In this document: one piece after another, positions 1-8,652 of the stretch | Layout of the letters: each line of letters begins with the position of its first letter | How positions within the stretch are numbered: the first letter of the stretch is position 1 | DNA from: Halovenus marina | GTDB taxonomy: Archaea; Halobacteriota; Halobacteria; Halobacteriales; Haloarculaceae | Assembly: GCF_051414115.1 (NCBI RefSeq) | Contig: NZ_JBLKNZ010000001.1 | Span: 806,001 to 870,000 of the forward strand | Length of the DNA: 64,000 nucleotides | Direction: 5' to 3' | Made by a program: the position numbers and the translations under genes | Notes under the pieces: generated by a model | Database searches by the model: none | What the model saw: only the letters and a program-made list of their open reading frames with translations | Told to the model about the DNA's origin: nothing

Positions 1-1
1 C

Positions 2-898
2 CATCTCGTCGCGGATCCGCGCGGCGAACTGGTCGGTCACGCTCTCTCGTTTGGCCGCACACACCGTTATCACGTCTTTCGAATCCCGGACGGCACACGC
101 CGTCGGGAGGTAGTTGCCTCCATCGAGACAGATTCGCCCGCCTACGTTCACAGCCTCCCCGTGACCCGCGACCACGCCGTGCTCGTCGAGACGCCGCTGC
201 GGATCGACATCCGGAAGGCGCTCTCGCCCTTCTCCGAGGGCTTTTTCGAGTTGCTCGACTGGCAACCGGACCGGGGCACCCGCTTTCACGTGATCGACCG
301 CGAAACGGGAGCGGTCACCGAGCACTCGACCACAGCACCGTTCTTTACCCTGCACACTGTCAACGCCTTCGACGACGGCGAGGAGATCGTCGTCGACCTG
401 GTCACCTTCGAGGACGACACTATCGTCTCGGCGCTGTCGTTCGACTCGCTCGAACGCGAGGGTTTCGACGCCGCGCCGCCGGGCCGGTTCGTTCGCTATC
501 GGATCGGTCCCGATGGGCAACTCACGAGCAGACAGCTCTATGATGGGGGGATCGAACTCCCGACGGTTCCATCCGACCATGAGACTCACCTCTACCGATA
601 CGCCTACGCACAGGCCACCGACCGTCGCGGCGCGAACGGACTCGTGAAAGTCGACACCGAACGAGGTCGGGCCATGGAGTGGTGGGAGACTGACCTGTAC
701 GTCGAGGAACCTCGATTCGTTCCGCGCCCCGACGGAACGGACGAGGACGACGGGGTGATACTTGCACCCGCACTCGACGTCGCCGCCGAACACTCCTGGC
801 TGCTCGTGTTCGACGCCGAGACCGTAACCGAACTCGCTCGCGCACGACTCCCGCACGTCGAGCCCTTTGGCTTCCACGGTCGCTTTTTCCGACTGTGA
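2..898 (+). CDS. Carotenoid oxygenase (RPE65/CCD family), 5' end cut by window
   Basis: The frame is open from the first bases of the window to a TGA at 898, so the N-terminal part lies outside. About 298 residues are visible. Members of this family are Fe(II) dioxygenases that cleave carotenoid double bases, some yielding retinal. Three of the four expected iron-binding histidine motifs can be seen: AYVHS (about residue 54 of the visible part), FTLHTVNAFDD (canonical form HHVNAY) and the C-terminal PFGFHGRFF. The first histidine should lie upstream of the window. An internal GTG or ATG start would cut off the AYVHS motif, so the gene certainly continues upstream. In haloarchaea retinal or carotenoid cleavage products feed rhodopsins, but the substrate here is not known. 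Confidence 0.85.
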   Translation, partial: HLVADPRGELVGHALSFGRTHRYHVFRIPDGTRRREVVASIETDSPAYVHSLPVTRDHAVLVETPLRIDIRKALSPFSEGFFELLDWQPDRGTRFHVIDRETGAVTEHSTTAPFFTLHTVNAFDDGEEIVVDLVTFEDDTIVSALSFDSLEREGFDAAPPGRFVRYRIGPDGQLTSRQLYDGGIELPTVPSDHETHLYRYAYAQATDRRGANGLVKVDTERGRAMEWWETDLYVEEPRFVPRPDGTDEDDGVILAPALDVAAEHSWLLVFDAETVTELARARLPHVEPFGFHGRFFRL

Positions 899-946
899 GC
901 CCGCAGAGCCAAAAGGTCAAGACTACGAGTCGAGTACAAGTGAGTA

Positions 947-2236
947 ATGAACGTCAGCATCGTCGGCAGCGGCTACGTTGGGACGACGGTTGCGGCCTGT
1001 CTGGCCGACGCCGGTCACGACGTGTGGGCAATCGATGTCGACGAGGACATCGTCGAACAGATCAACGCCGGTGAGACGCCGATACACGAACCCGGGCTGG
1101 CGGAACTGCTCGAAACCTACGGCGGCGACACTCTCAGAGCGACGACTGACTACGGTGTCGTTCCAGACACTGACCTCACGATGCTCGCGCTGCCGACGCC
1201 GAGCGACGCCGACGGCAGCATCGACCTGAGCGTGATGGAGGCGGGCGCGCGTGCCGTCGGGGAGGCACTCGCAGACGCCGACGGATACCATCTGGTCGTG
1301 GTGAAAAGCACCGTCGTTCCGGGAACGACCGACGAGACGCTCATTCCGACCATCGAATCTGCATCGGGCAGGCAGGAGGGCGACTCCTTGGGCGTCGCGG
1401 TGAACCCCGAGTTCCAGCGCGAGGGGTCGGCGGTGACAGACTTCCAGAACCCGGACCGTGTCGTGTTTGGCACCGACGGCGACGAGCGCGCGCTCGACGT
1501 GCTCTATGACCTGTACGAACCGCTGCTCGGGGACGTGCCCGCCTTCGAGACTGGCCGACGCGAGGCCGAACTCATCAAGTACGCGAACAACGCTTTCCTC
1601 GCCGCGAAGGTGAGTCTGATCAACGAACTCGGCAACATCGCGAAGGAGTTCGACGTCGACAGCTACGAGGTGGCCGAGGCGCTCGGCATGGACGACCGGA
1701 TCGGCGCGCGCTTTCTCCGCAGCGGCGTCGGCTGGGGCGGGAGCTGTTTCCCGAAAGACACCGCCGCGATTATGGCCGCCGCCCGCGAGGCGGGATACGA
1801 ACCGAAACTGCTCGACGCCGCCGTCGCGGTCAACGAGCAACAGCCCGAACGGCTGCTCGCGCTGCTCGACGAGCACGTCGACGTGGAGGGACGACCGGTC
1901 GCGGTACTCGGTCTCGCATTCAAGCCCGGGACCGACGACATCAGAAACTCACAGGCGACCCCGATCATCGAGGGGTTGCAGGAACGGGGTGCCGAAATCG
2001 TCGCCTACGACCCAGTCGCGAGCGAGGCCATGTCCGAGCGCTTCCCCGACATTACGTACGCTGACAGCGCCAGCGAGGCGCTCGCGGGCGCGGCGGGCGC
2101 CGTCGTCGTCACGGGCTGGGACGAGTTCGAGACGCTCGACTCGGCGTTCGACGAGATGGCCGAGCCAGTCGTCGTTGACGGCCGCCGAACCGTTTCGCGG
2201 CGCGACGGGATCACCTACGAGGGGCTGACGTGGTGA
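947..2236 (+). CDS. aglM: UDP-glucose 6-dehydrogenase family protein
   Basis: A 429-residue cytoplasmic NAD-dependent nucleotide-sugar dehydrogenase that oxidises UDP-glucose to UDP-glucuronate (or a related sugar) in two steps. The N-terminal Rossmann loop GSGYVG (residues 7-12) binds NAD, and the catalytic cysteine is in GWGGSCFPKD near residue 267. The C-terminal UDP-binding domain contains GLAFKPGTDDIRNS. Length is normal for the family. In Haloferax the homologue AglM supplies hexuronic acid for S-layer N-glycosylation; the symbol is given on that basis, and a capsule or polysaccharide role is equally possible because no other glycosylation gene is nearby. It stands alone 48 bp after the carotenoid oxygenase. 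Its last codons are part of a direct repeat (2224-2282). Confidence 0.9.
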   Translation: MNVSIVGSGYVGTTVAACLADAGHDVWAIDVDEDIVEQINAGETPIHEPGLAELLETYGGDTLRATTDYGVVPDTDLTMLALPTPSDADGSIDLSVMEAGARAVGEALADADGYHLVVVKSTVVPGTTDETLIPTIESASGRQEGDSLGVAVNPEFQREGSAVTDFQNPDRVVFGTDGDERALDVLYDLYEPLLGDVPAFETGRREAELIKYANNAFLAAKVSLINELGNIAKEFDVDSYEVAEALGMDDRIGARFLRSGVGWGGSCFPKDTAAIMAAAREAGYEPKLLDAAVAVNEQQPERLLALLDEHVDVEGRPVAVLGLAFKPGTDDIRNSQATPIIEGLQERGAEIVAYDPVASEAMSERFPDITYADSASEALAGAAGAVVVTGWDEFETLDSAFDEMAEPVVVDGRRTVSRRDGITYEGLTW

Positions 2237-2282
2237 CTGCTCGCGCCGCCTGCCCTCGCTGACGTGGTGACTGCTCGCGCCG
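2224..2282 (+). repeat. 25-bp direct repeat across the ugd stop codon
   Basis: The 25 bases 2224-2248, which begin GCTGACGTGGTGACTGCTCG and include the last codons and TGA stop of the dehydrogenase gene, recur exactly at 2258-2282, a 34-bp period. A third partial copy (GCTGACG) begins at 2292. This looks like a small tandem duplication just after the gene end; it leaves the reading frame intact because the first copy already ends it. Confidence 0.85.
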
Positions 2283-2344
2283 TCCGGTCTTGCTGACGCG
2301 TGGCCCATCGACGGAACTAAAGACTGAGCGTGTCAGTGCAGCGT

Positions 2345-2929
2345 ATGCGCCAGTTCGTCATCGTGAGCCACGAGGCCCCCGCTGCGGGCGAATTTTCCCT
2401 CGACGACCTGCCTGGCGCGGGTAGGATGGATCTGCTTGCCCGCGCGGTCAACGCGTCGCTTTTGCGCTCACACGGGATCCGGTCTAACGTGCGTACACAC
2501 CTCGTCGTCGGCGAGTACACCGTTCAGTTCGAGGGGGCCACGCTTCAGGGCCTCAACCCCGACGAGCGGTCGACAGCGGCCCGCATCCGGGACGCACTCG
2601 CCAGCCACGAGGACGCTATCGGTCACATCCCCGTCGAGATTGCGCCCGGAATCTCGCTGGTTCGGAAAGGGCTCGCAGAGACGCTCGCTGACCTGGAGGG
2701 AACAGTCGTCTGTCTGCATGAGGACGGCGATGGTGTCGGAGCGCGCTCACCGCCCGATTCGCCCGTGTTCGTACTCTCGGATCATCACGATTTCACCGAC
2801 GAGGAGCGCGAGACGATAGACGCAATCGCAGACCAGCGATACAGCCTCGGCCCGGAACGGTTGCACGCAGACCACGCGATCACAGTCGCGCACAACTGGC
2901 TCGACACTGAGGGGTTCACCGAGTACTGA
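2345..2929 (+). CDS. trmY: tRNA (pseudouridine(54)-N1)-methyltransferase
   Basis: A 194-residue SPOUT-class methyltransferase that converts pseudouridine 54 in the T-loop of archaeal tRNA to N1-methylpseudouridine, using S-adenosylmethionine. The start MRQFVIVSHEAP and the block FSLDDLPGAGRMDLL are typical of the family, as is the C-terminal LGPERLHADHAI region that forms the trefoil-knot SAM site. The ATG at 2345 was preferred to an upstream GTG (2330) because family members start at MRQF and because a TATA-like ACTAAAG lies about 27 nt before it, as expected for a leaderless haloarchaeal mRNA. tRNA-Pro follows 83 bp downstream. Confidence 0.92.
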   Translation: MRQFVIVSHEAPAAGEFSLDDLPGAGRMDLLARAVNASLLRSHGIRSNVRTHLVVGEYTVQFEGATLQGLNPDERSTAARIRDALASHEDAIGHIPVEIAPGISLVRKGLAETLADLEGTVVCLHEDGDGVGARSPPDSPVFVLSDHHDFTDEERETIDAIADQRYSLGPERLHADHAITVAHNWLDTEGFTEY

Positions 2930-2980
2930 CGAGCGCTTTGAGCGACTTCGCGCATCGAGACCGCCCGGCTTTTCGCAACG

Positions 2981-2987
2981 GTTAAAC
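2981..2987 (+). promoter_or_regulatory. TATA box of tRNA-Pro
   Basis: GTTAAAC lies centred about 29 nt before the first base of tRNA-Pro, the normal spacing of an archaeal TATA box to the transcription start. It is the only AT-rich stretch in the gap. Confidence 0.6.
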
Positions 2988-3012
2988 GAATCAGGGGTCA
3001 TCCTCTACGTGT

Positions 3013-3085
3013 GGGCCGGTAGGGTAGCTTGGTATCCTTCGGCCTTCGGGTGGCCGTAACCTGAGTTCAAATCTCAGCTGGCCCA
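3013..3085 (+). tRNA. tRNA-Pro (anticodon CGG)
   Basis: A 73-nt cloverleaf without encoded CCA. The acceptor stem pairs GGGCCGG with CTGGCCC (one G-U). The D arm is GGGT...TCCT, the anticodon stem CGGCC/GGCCG with loop TTCGGGT gives anticodon CGG (codon CCG), the T arm is CTGAG/CTCAG with loop TTCAAAT, and the discriminator base is A. No intron is present. Confidence 0.95.
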
Positions 3086-3186
3086 CTGGGTATCCACCCG
3101 TTTTCCCGCAGTTCCAACGGTTCAGCGATAGCGTTCTAATGAGACCTATCCCGTACTATTTTCCGCTGTGTGTCCGACGTTCTGAT

Positions 3187-4458
3187 ATGGTTCTGACCCT
3201 CACGCTTCTTGGTCTCGTCGCTATCGTCATCCTGACCGCAATCAGTGGCTTTTTTTCGAGTAGCGAACTCGCGGTGTTTTCGGTACCGGGTCACCGCATC
3301 GACACGCTCGAGGCTGCTAACGTCCCTGGTGCGGCCGCGCTGGCCGCCCTCCGCGACGACCCGCATCGGTTTCTGGTCACCGCACTGGTCAGCAACAACG
3401 TTGCGAATATTGCGGCCGCGAGCGTCGCCACGGCGATTCTGGTGCAGTTTCTTCCGGCGGGGAGTGCCGCAACAATTTCGACAGCCGGAACCAGCTTTTT
3501 CGTCATCGTCTTCGGTGAAATCGCGCCGAAGTCCTACGCCGTCACGAACGCGGAGAAACACGCGCTGCGCGTCTCTCGGCCGATCCGTGTCATCCAGAGA
3601 CTGCTCCGTCCGGTGCTTTTAGTCTTCGAGGTTGCCACCGGGGCGATCAACCGTCTGACCGGCGGGTCGTCGAACATCGAGACCTACGTCACACGCGAGG
3701 AGATCGCGACAATCGTCACGAGCGGCGAAGTGAGTGGGGTGCTCGATACAGGCGAGAGCGCGATGATCCGGAGCGTGCTTGATCTCGAAGCCACGTCAGT
3801 GCAGACGGTCATGGTGCCGCGCTCGGCGATGGTGACCGCGAGCGTGGACACGACGCCCGAGGAGGTTATCGAGACCTGCTGGCGCGAACGCGTGACCCGC
3901 GTTCCGCTCTACGGCGAGAACCGCGATGACATCCGCGGGTTCGTCGACCTCCGAGACGTGCTACGAGCGCGGTCAGAGGGTGAGTCTATCACTGATGTGC
4001 TGACCGAGATGCCGTTCGTCCCTGCCAGCAAGCCCGTCGACGAACTGCTGACCGAGATGCAACTCGACGGGCATCGCATGGCAATCGTGGTCGACGAGTA
4101 CGGGACGGTCGTCGGCCTGATCACAATCGAGGACCTCGTCGAGGAAGTCGTCGGTGAGATATTTGACCGAGACGAGACCGACCCCGTCCGCGTCGTCGAC
4201 AAAGATACGGCCCTCGTGAACGGCTGGGCGACTGTCGATTACGTCAACGAACAACTCGGTCTCGACATACAGACCGACGGTCCATTCGAGACGGTCGCGG
4301 GGCTGGTCAACCACCACACCGGGCAACTCGCCGAGGAGGGCGACCGAGTAGAGCTTGGCACCGTCGTGATCACCGTCGTCGACGCGACGGCCCGGCGTGT
4401 CCGGCGGGTTCGAATCGACTGGACGCCGGACGAACCCGATGATGTCCCTGTGGAGTAG
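3187..4458 (+). CDS. CNNM/CorC-type membrane protein with CBS pair (hemolysin-C family)
   Basis: A 423-residue inner-membrane protein of the DUF21-CBS-CBS-CorC_HlyC architecture. Residues 1-190 contain four hydrophobic segments (starting LTLTLLGLVAIVILTAISGFF) and the GEIAPKSYA motif of the DUF21 domain. Two CBS domains follow (about 200-320; VVDEYGTVVGLITIEDLVEEVVGEI closes the second), then the CorC_HlyC transporter-associated domain. Relatives export Mg2+ or Na+/Co2+, or regulate transport through adenine nucleotide binding at the CBS pair. The ATG at 3187 was chosen over 3139 because the extra 16 residues are hydrophilic and absent from typical members. It is monocistronic and convergent with the geranylgeranyl reductase. 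Confidence 0.85.
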   Translation: MVLTLTLLGLVAIVILTAISGFFSSSELAVFSVPGHRIDTLEAANVPGAAALAALRDDPHRFLVTALVSNNVANIAAASVATAILVQFLPAGSAATISTAGTSFFVIVFGEIAPKSYAVTNAEKHALRVSRPIRVIQRLLRPVLLVFEVATGAINRLTGGSSNIETYVTREEIATIVTSGEVSGVLDTGESAMIRSVLDLEATSVQTVMVPRSAMVTASVDTTPEEVIETCWRERVTRVPLYGENRDDIRGFVDLRDVLRARSEGESITDVLTEMPFVPASKPVDELLTEMQLDGHRMAIVVDEYGTVVGLITIEDLVEEVVGEIFDRDETDPVRVVDKDTALVNGWATVDYVNEQLGLDIQTDGPFETVAGLVNHHTGQLAEEGDRVELGTVVITVVDATARRVRRVRIDWTPDEPDDVPVE

Positions 4459-4535
4459 AGTCGTGCTCACCAGTCGGTGAGGACCGTTTCCAGACCGTTC
4501 GGGATTCGAGAACCTCGCAGTCGTCCACAGACACC

Positions 4536-5618
4536 TCACCGCGAAAGCATCGCACGCAACTGCTCGGTCGAAAACAGCGACGTCGGCCGGTCCATGTGGA
4601 CGCCGATTCCCCCCTCGAACAGGCCCATTCCGAACTGCTGGACAGCCTCTGGAAGGGAGTAACAGCGCCGAATCGCGTGGCCGAGTCTGATGTCGGTCGC
4701 GAGTTCGTCGCGCCAGGCGCGCTCGTAGGCGGCGAGCGTCTCGGGGTCGCTGGGGTCGATCTCTCGGGCGGCGCAGTCGGCCGCTGTCATGCCATAGAGG
4801 ATGCCACCGCCGGTGAACGGTTTGTTCTGTCCGGCCGCGTCACCGATCAGGAAGACCCGTCCCGAGGTCACCGTGTCGGGGGGGCCAATCGGGATCAGCC
4901 CCGAACAGCGTCGGTCCGTCGAGACGCCGTAGCCGTCGGTGAAAGCCTCGAATCGGGCGCTGACGTCGGCGTCCGGCGGGGTCGCCAGTCCGTACTCGAC
5001 GCCAGCCTCGCCGCGGGGGATGCGCCACGCGAAAAACGAGGGGATGGTGAGGTGTACGTCGACGAAGTCGTCGTGGTCGACTTCGTCGTCGAACCCGAGC
5101 ACGCCGTGGAGCAGTTCGTCGGGGTCGGGCAAGCCAATTGACTCGCGGACGCGGGAGTTCGGCCCGTCACAGCCAGCGACCATCCGGGCGCGGTACGTCT
5201 CGACGCCGTCGGGACCACGGACGCGAACGGCGACGTGATCGCGGTACTCGGAGAGACCGACGACGGTGTGGTGTTCGCGAACCTCCGCGCCTGCGTTGCG
5301 GGCGGCCTCGGCGAGCGTTCGGTCGAGTTCGACGCGGTCGATGACGTTCGAGACCACCTCGTCTCTGAAGAAGCGATAGGGGTTACTGTCCGGGCCGCCG
5401 GTGTGAAATCGCGCGCCGTAGATGGCGTTCTGTTCGAGTCGCTCGCGCGCGCCGTCGGGCACGAACGCCCAGATATCGGTGCTAACGTGACCGGAACACG
5501 CGAGCGGTTCGCCGACGGTCCCCTGCTCGAAGGCGAGGACGTTGTGGCCGCGCTCTGCGGCACCACGGGCGAAGCGCGACCCCGCTGGCCCCGCACCGAC
5601 GACGACGAAATCGTACAT
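4536..5618 (-). CDS. Geranylgeranyl reductase family FAD-dependent protein
   Basis: A 360-residue flavoprotein. The N-terminal dinucleotide loop VVGAGPAGSRFARGAA (about residues 7-22) binds FAD, and a second FAD contact is VFLIGDAAGQNKPFTGGGI. The middle has the substrate-pocket segment FFAWRIPRGE. Members reduce the geranylgeranyl chains of archaeal ether lipids or of menaquinone and other isoprenoids. Several paralogues occur per haloarchaeal genome, so the substrate cannot be assigned. MYDFVVVG (ATG at 5618) is the natural family start; the upstream in-frame extension of 12 residues is unlikely. It is divergent from nuoJ1 with 130 bp between them. Confidence 0.8.
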   Translation of the reverse strand: MYDFVVVGAGPAGSRFARGAAERGHNVLAFEQGTVGEPLACSGHVSTDIWAFVPDGARERLEQNAIYGARFHTGGPDSNPYRFFRDEVVSNVIDRVELDRTLAEAARNAGAEVREHHTVVGLSEYRDHVAVRVRGPDGVETYRARMVAGCDGPNSRVRESIGLPDPDELLHGVLGFDDEVDHDDFVDVHLTIPSFFAWRIPRGEAGVEYGLATPPDADVSARFEAFTDGYGVSTDRRCSGLIPIGPPDTVTSGRVFLIGDAAGQNKPFTGGGILYGMTAADCAAREIDPSDPETLAAYERAWRDELATDIRLGHAIRRCYSLPEAVQQFGMGLFEGGIGVHMDRPTSLFSTEQLRAMLSR

Positions 5619-5748
5619 AGGGGGTACTGACGTGTCGAGTAGCAAAGTGGTCACGGTTCTCGAAAGGGGATATCGAAGTCAAATGGGGAGTACTCGGAGA
5701 GCAAAAGGGGAATCTTGAAAAGCACGCCAGTTGGATCACCCAATAACG

Positions 5749-6015
5749 ATGGTACTGGAGCAACTCGCCTTTGGGCTGTTCGCGCTGGTCACGCTCGGGA
5801 GTAGCCTGGGCGTCGTTCTGGTCCGTGACGTGTGGCACGCCGCGCTGTTGCTCGGACTCGCACTTTCGAGCGTGGCGGCCCACTACATCATGCTGGAGGC
5901 CGAGTTCATCGCCGCGATGCAGGTACTCGTGTACATCGGGGGTGTACTCATCCTGATCGCCTTTGCGGCGATGCTCACCACCCGAGACAGCAACCCCGAG
6001 GAGGTCACCGCATGA
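5749..6015 (+). CDS. nuoJ1: NADH dehydrogenase-like complex, subunit J, N-terminal half
   Basis: An 88-residue membrane protein with three hydrophobic segments, corresponding to the first half of NuoJ. The conserved YIGGVLILIAFAAML segment is clearly visible. In haloarchaea nuoJ is split into two genes, and the second half follows here with a 4-bp ATGA overlap. The ATG at 5749 is preferred; the codons upstream (MDHPIT) are in a non-coding-looking stretch. It heads a six-gene membrane-arm operon, J1-J2-K-L-M-N. Because it is separated from nuoA-I it must have its own promoter; AATCTTGAAAAG about 33 nt upstream is a weak candidate. Confidence 0.88.
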   Translation: MVLEQLAFGLFALVTLGSSLGVVLVRDVWHAALLLGLALSSVAAHYIMLEAEFIAAMQVLVYIGGVLILIAFAAMLTTRDSNPEEVTA

Positions 6016-6308
6016 CGACCCGCCCCGAACTCATCGACATCGACCGCGGGGTCGTGCCGGGCCTCATCGCCGTTGGTCTGTTTGTCGTGATGGCGGCGGT
6101 TTTCGTCGGCGCCAACTTCGGAACGCCCGCCGCATTCGGGGACATTAGCGTCGTCGGCGCTATCGGCTACTCGCTCATCGGCGCAATCGAGGAGGCTGGC
6201 GTCGAGACGGAGAGCTTTCTGGCCGCGCTCATTCTGCTCGCGGTCGCGCTGGATGCGGCACTCGACGGTGCCCTGATGCTCGCAAAGCGCGAGGGGGGTG
6301 AGGAGTAG
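6012..6308 (+). CDS. nuoJ2: NADH dehydrogenase-like complex, subunit J, C-terminal half
   Basis: A 98-residue protein with a hydrophobic segment near residues 14-33 and two weaker ones further on (GAIGYSLIGA and FLAALILLAVALDAAL). It matches the C-terminal part of NuoJ by position in the operon and by size, although that half of NuoJ is poorly conserved. It starts inside the stop codon of nuoJ1 and abuts nuoK (TAG then ATG), which indicates translational coupling. Confidence 0.82.
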   Translation: MTTRPELIDIDRGVVPGLIAVGLFVVMAAVFVGANFGTPAAFGDISVVGAIGYSLIGAIEEAGVETESFLAALILLAVALDAALDGALMLAKREGGEE

Positions 6309-6614
6309 ATGGCCGTCCCCATGGAGTGGTATCTGTTCCTCTCTGCAGCGGTGTTCTGTATCGGCCTGTTCGGGATTCTCGTCCGACAGAACGCGCTGTC
6401 CTTTCTGATGTCCGTCGAGTTGATGCTCAACGCGGCCAACATCAATCTCGTCGCGTTCGCCTACTTCCACGGGACGCTCACCGGGCAGGTGTTTGCCCTC
6501 TTTGTGATCGGGCTGGCGGCCGCAGAAGTCGCGGTCGGTATCGGCGTCATCCTCGTGGTGAACCGCAACTTCGACGACATCGACGTGACCGACGCGGCGA
6601 CGATGAGGTGGTAA
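6309..6614 (+). CDS. nuoK: NADH dehydrogenase-like complex, subunit K
   Basis: A 101-residue, three-helix membrane subunit of complex I, homologous to MrpC. The helix-2 motif SFLMSVELMLNAANINLV carries the conserved glutamate that is part of the proton path, and the second glutamate is in AAEVAVGIGVILVV. Full length. It starts directly after the nuoJ2 stop and is followed by nuoL after one base. Confidence 0.93.
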   Translation: MAVPMEWYLFLSAAVFCIGLFGILVRQNALSFLMSVELMLNAANINLVAFAYFHGTLTGQVFALFVIGLAAAEVAVGIGVILVVNRNFDDIDVTDAATMRW

Positions 6615-6615
6615 C

Positions 6616-8652
6616 ATGACAGGAGCATTCGACTTCGCACCAGCAATCGCACTGTTCCCGCTTGCCTCGTTTGTGATCGCGCTGTTTTTCGGCTCGTACA
6701 TGCCCAAACGGGGTGCGCTGGCGGGCATCGCCGCAACCGCCGCCTCGCTCGTGTTTTCGCTGTGGATCGTCGTCGAAATTGCGAGCGGATCTGGCCCTTA
6801 TCAGGAGACGCTGTACACCTTCGTCGGGGCGGGTACTGGCGACGTCGCGGTCGAGGGTGTCGAGTTGACCTTCGGGTTGCTCATCGACCCGCTCGCGGCG
6901 CTGATGCTCGTCATCGTCTCGCTGATTTCTTTTCTCGTCCACGTCTTCTCGCTTGGTTACATGAACGACGAGGGCGAGACTGGACTGCCCCGGTACTACG
7001 CCGGACTCGGCCTCTTTACGTTCTCTATGCTCGCCTTCGTCTACAGCGACAACTTGCTGATGGCGTTCATGTTCTTCGAACTCGTCGGCCTGTGTTCGTA
7101 TCTGCTCATCGGCTTCTGGTTCCGCGACGAGGCCCCGGCGAGCGCGGCCAAGAAGGCCTTTCTCGTGACTCGGTTTGGCGATTACTTCTTCCTCATCGGC
7201 GTCGTTGGGATTCTCGCCACGTTCGGCACGACGGCGTTTGCCGGGTCTGAGTCGTTCGTGACCGCAGCGAGTGACGCGCTCGCTGGCGAGGGGATGATGA
7301 ACACGTTCCTCGGCTTCTCCGAGCAGCAGTGGGTCACCGTCCTCGGCTTGCTCGTCCTCGGCGGCGTCGTCGGCAAGTCGGCGCAGTTCCCCTTGCACAC
7401 CTGGCTGCCGGACGCGATGGAAGGTCCGACGCCCGTCTCGGCACTCATCCACGCGGCGACGATGGTCGCTGCCGGTGTGTATCTGGTCGCACGGATGTAC
7501 GGCTTCTATCTCCTCTCGCCGACAGCACTGACTATCATCGCACTGATCGGCGGCTTTACGGCGCTGTTTGCGGCGACGATGGCGCTCGTCAAGCAGGAAC
7601 TCAAGCAGGTGCTCGCGTACTCGACCATCTCGCAGTACGGCTACATGATGCTCGCGCTCGGCGGCGGCGGCTACACGGCCGCGGTCTTTCACCTGACGAC
7701 TCACGCCGTGTTCAAGGCGCTGCTCTTTCTCGGCGCGGGGTCGGTCATCATCGCGATGCATCACAACGAGAACATGTGGGATATGGGCGGCCTGAAAGAC
7801 CGGATGCCGGTCACCTACTACACCTTCCTCGCGGGGTCGCTCGCGCTCGCGGGCATCTTCCCCTTCGCTGGCTTCTGGTCGAAAGACGAGGCGCTGTACG
7901 AGACGCTCATCCACGCGCTCGAAGGTGAACCGCTCCTGCTCGTCGCCTACGCCTTCGGACTGCTCGCCGTGGTGCTGACCGCGTTCTACACCTTCCGGAT
8001 GGTGTATCTGACCTTCCACGGCGACGCCCGCACCGAGCAGGCGCGTGACCCGGAACCCGTGCGCTGGAACGTGAAGTTCCCGCTCGCGACACTCGGCGTC
8101 CTCGCCACCGTCGCTGGCGTGCTCAACATGGGCGTACTCAAGGAGTACATCGGTGAGGAGAACCTGTACCTCCACGAGTGGCTCGACGGGGCGACGCTCG
8201 ATGGCGACCTGGGCGCGCTCTCGGTGCATCACTACGCCGACCAGTTGCCCTACGAGTCGGCTGATCTCTCGCCTATCGTGCCGGGCGTAGTCGCCTTCGC
8301 TCTCGCTCTCGCGGGCCTCGCGCTCGCGTGGTCGCTCTACCACGGGCCGGACCCCGACCCGCACATGGAACGGCTCGGCAGTCTTCGCACGCTACTCATG
8401 AACAACTACTATCAGGACGAATATCAGGTCTGGCTGGCATCGGGCGTCACACTGCCACTCGCACGCGCTGCAGACACCTTCGACCGGAGCATCATCGACG
8501 GCGTGATCAACGGTATCGGGAGCGTGAGCGTCGCGCTCGGGAAACGGTTCCAGCGGCTCCAGACGGGCGTCGTCACGAACTACGCGGCCCTGCTCGCGCT
8601 GGGACTGCTCTTCCTTGTCGTGGTCTTTGGCCTCGTCGGGGGGTGGTTCTGA
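6616..8652 (+). CDS. nuoL: NADH dehydrogenase-like complex, subunit L
   Basis: A 678-residue antiporter-like subunit of the proton-pumping arm. It shows the Proton_antipo_N block (LTFGLLIDPLAALMLVIVSLISFLVHVFS is one of its helices) and the core motif around FPLHTWLPDAMEGPTPVSALIHAATMV, with the key lysine and histidine residues of the pumping channel. About 16 membrane helices are predicted, including the long C-terminal lateral region typical of NuoL. Length is normal. It is coupled to nuoM, whose ATG follows the TGA directly. Confidence 0.95.
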   Translation: MTGAFDFAPAIALFPLASFVIALFFGSYMPKRGALAGIAATAASLVFSLWIVVEIASGSGPYQETLYTFVGAGTGDVAVEGVELTFGLLIDPLAALMLVIVSLISFLVHVFSLGYMNDEGETGLPRYYAGLGLFTFSMLAFVYSDNLLMAFMFFELVGLCSYLLIGFWFRDEAPASAAKKAFLVTRFGDYFFLIGVVGILATFGTTAFAGSESFVTAASDALAGEGMMNTFLGFSEQQWVTVLGLLVLGGVVGKSAQFPLHTWLPDAMEGPTPVSALIHAATMVAAGVYLVARMYGFYLLSPTALTIIALIGGFTALFAATMALVKQELKQVLAYSTISQYGYMMLALGGGGYTAAVFHLTTHAVFKALLFLGAGSVIIAMHHNENMWDMGGLKDRMPVTYYTFLAGSLALAGIFPFAGFWSKDEALYETLIHALEGEPLLLVAYAFGLLAVVLTAFYTFRMVYLTFHGDARTEQARDPEPVRWNVKFPLATLGVLATVAGVLNMGVLKEYIGEENLYLHEWLDGATLDGDLGALSVHHYADQLPYESADLSPIVPGVVAFALALAGLALAWSLYHGPDPDPHMERLGSLRTLLMNNYYQDEYQVWLASGVTLPLARAADTFDRSIIDGVINGIGSVSVALGKRFQRLQTGVVTNYAALLALGLLFLVVVFGLVGGWF

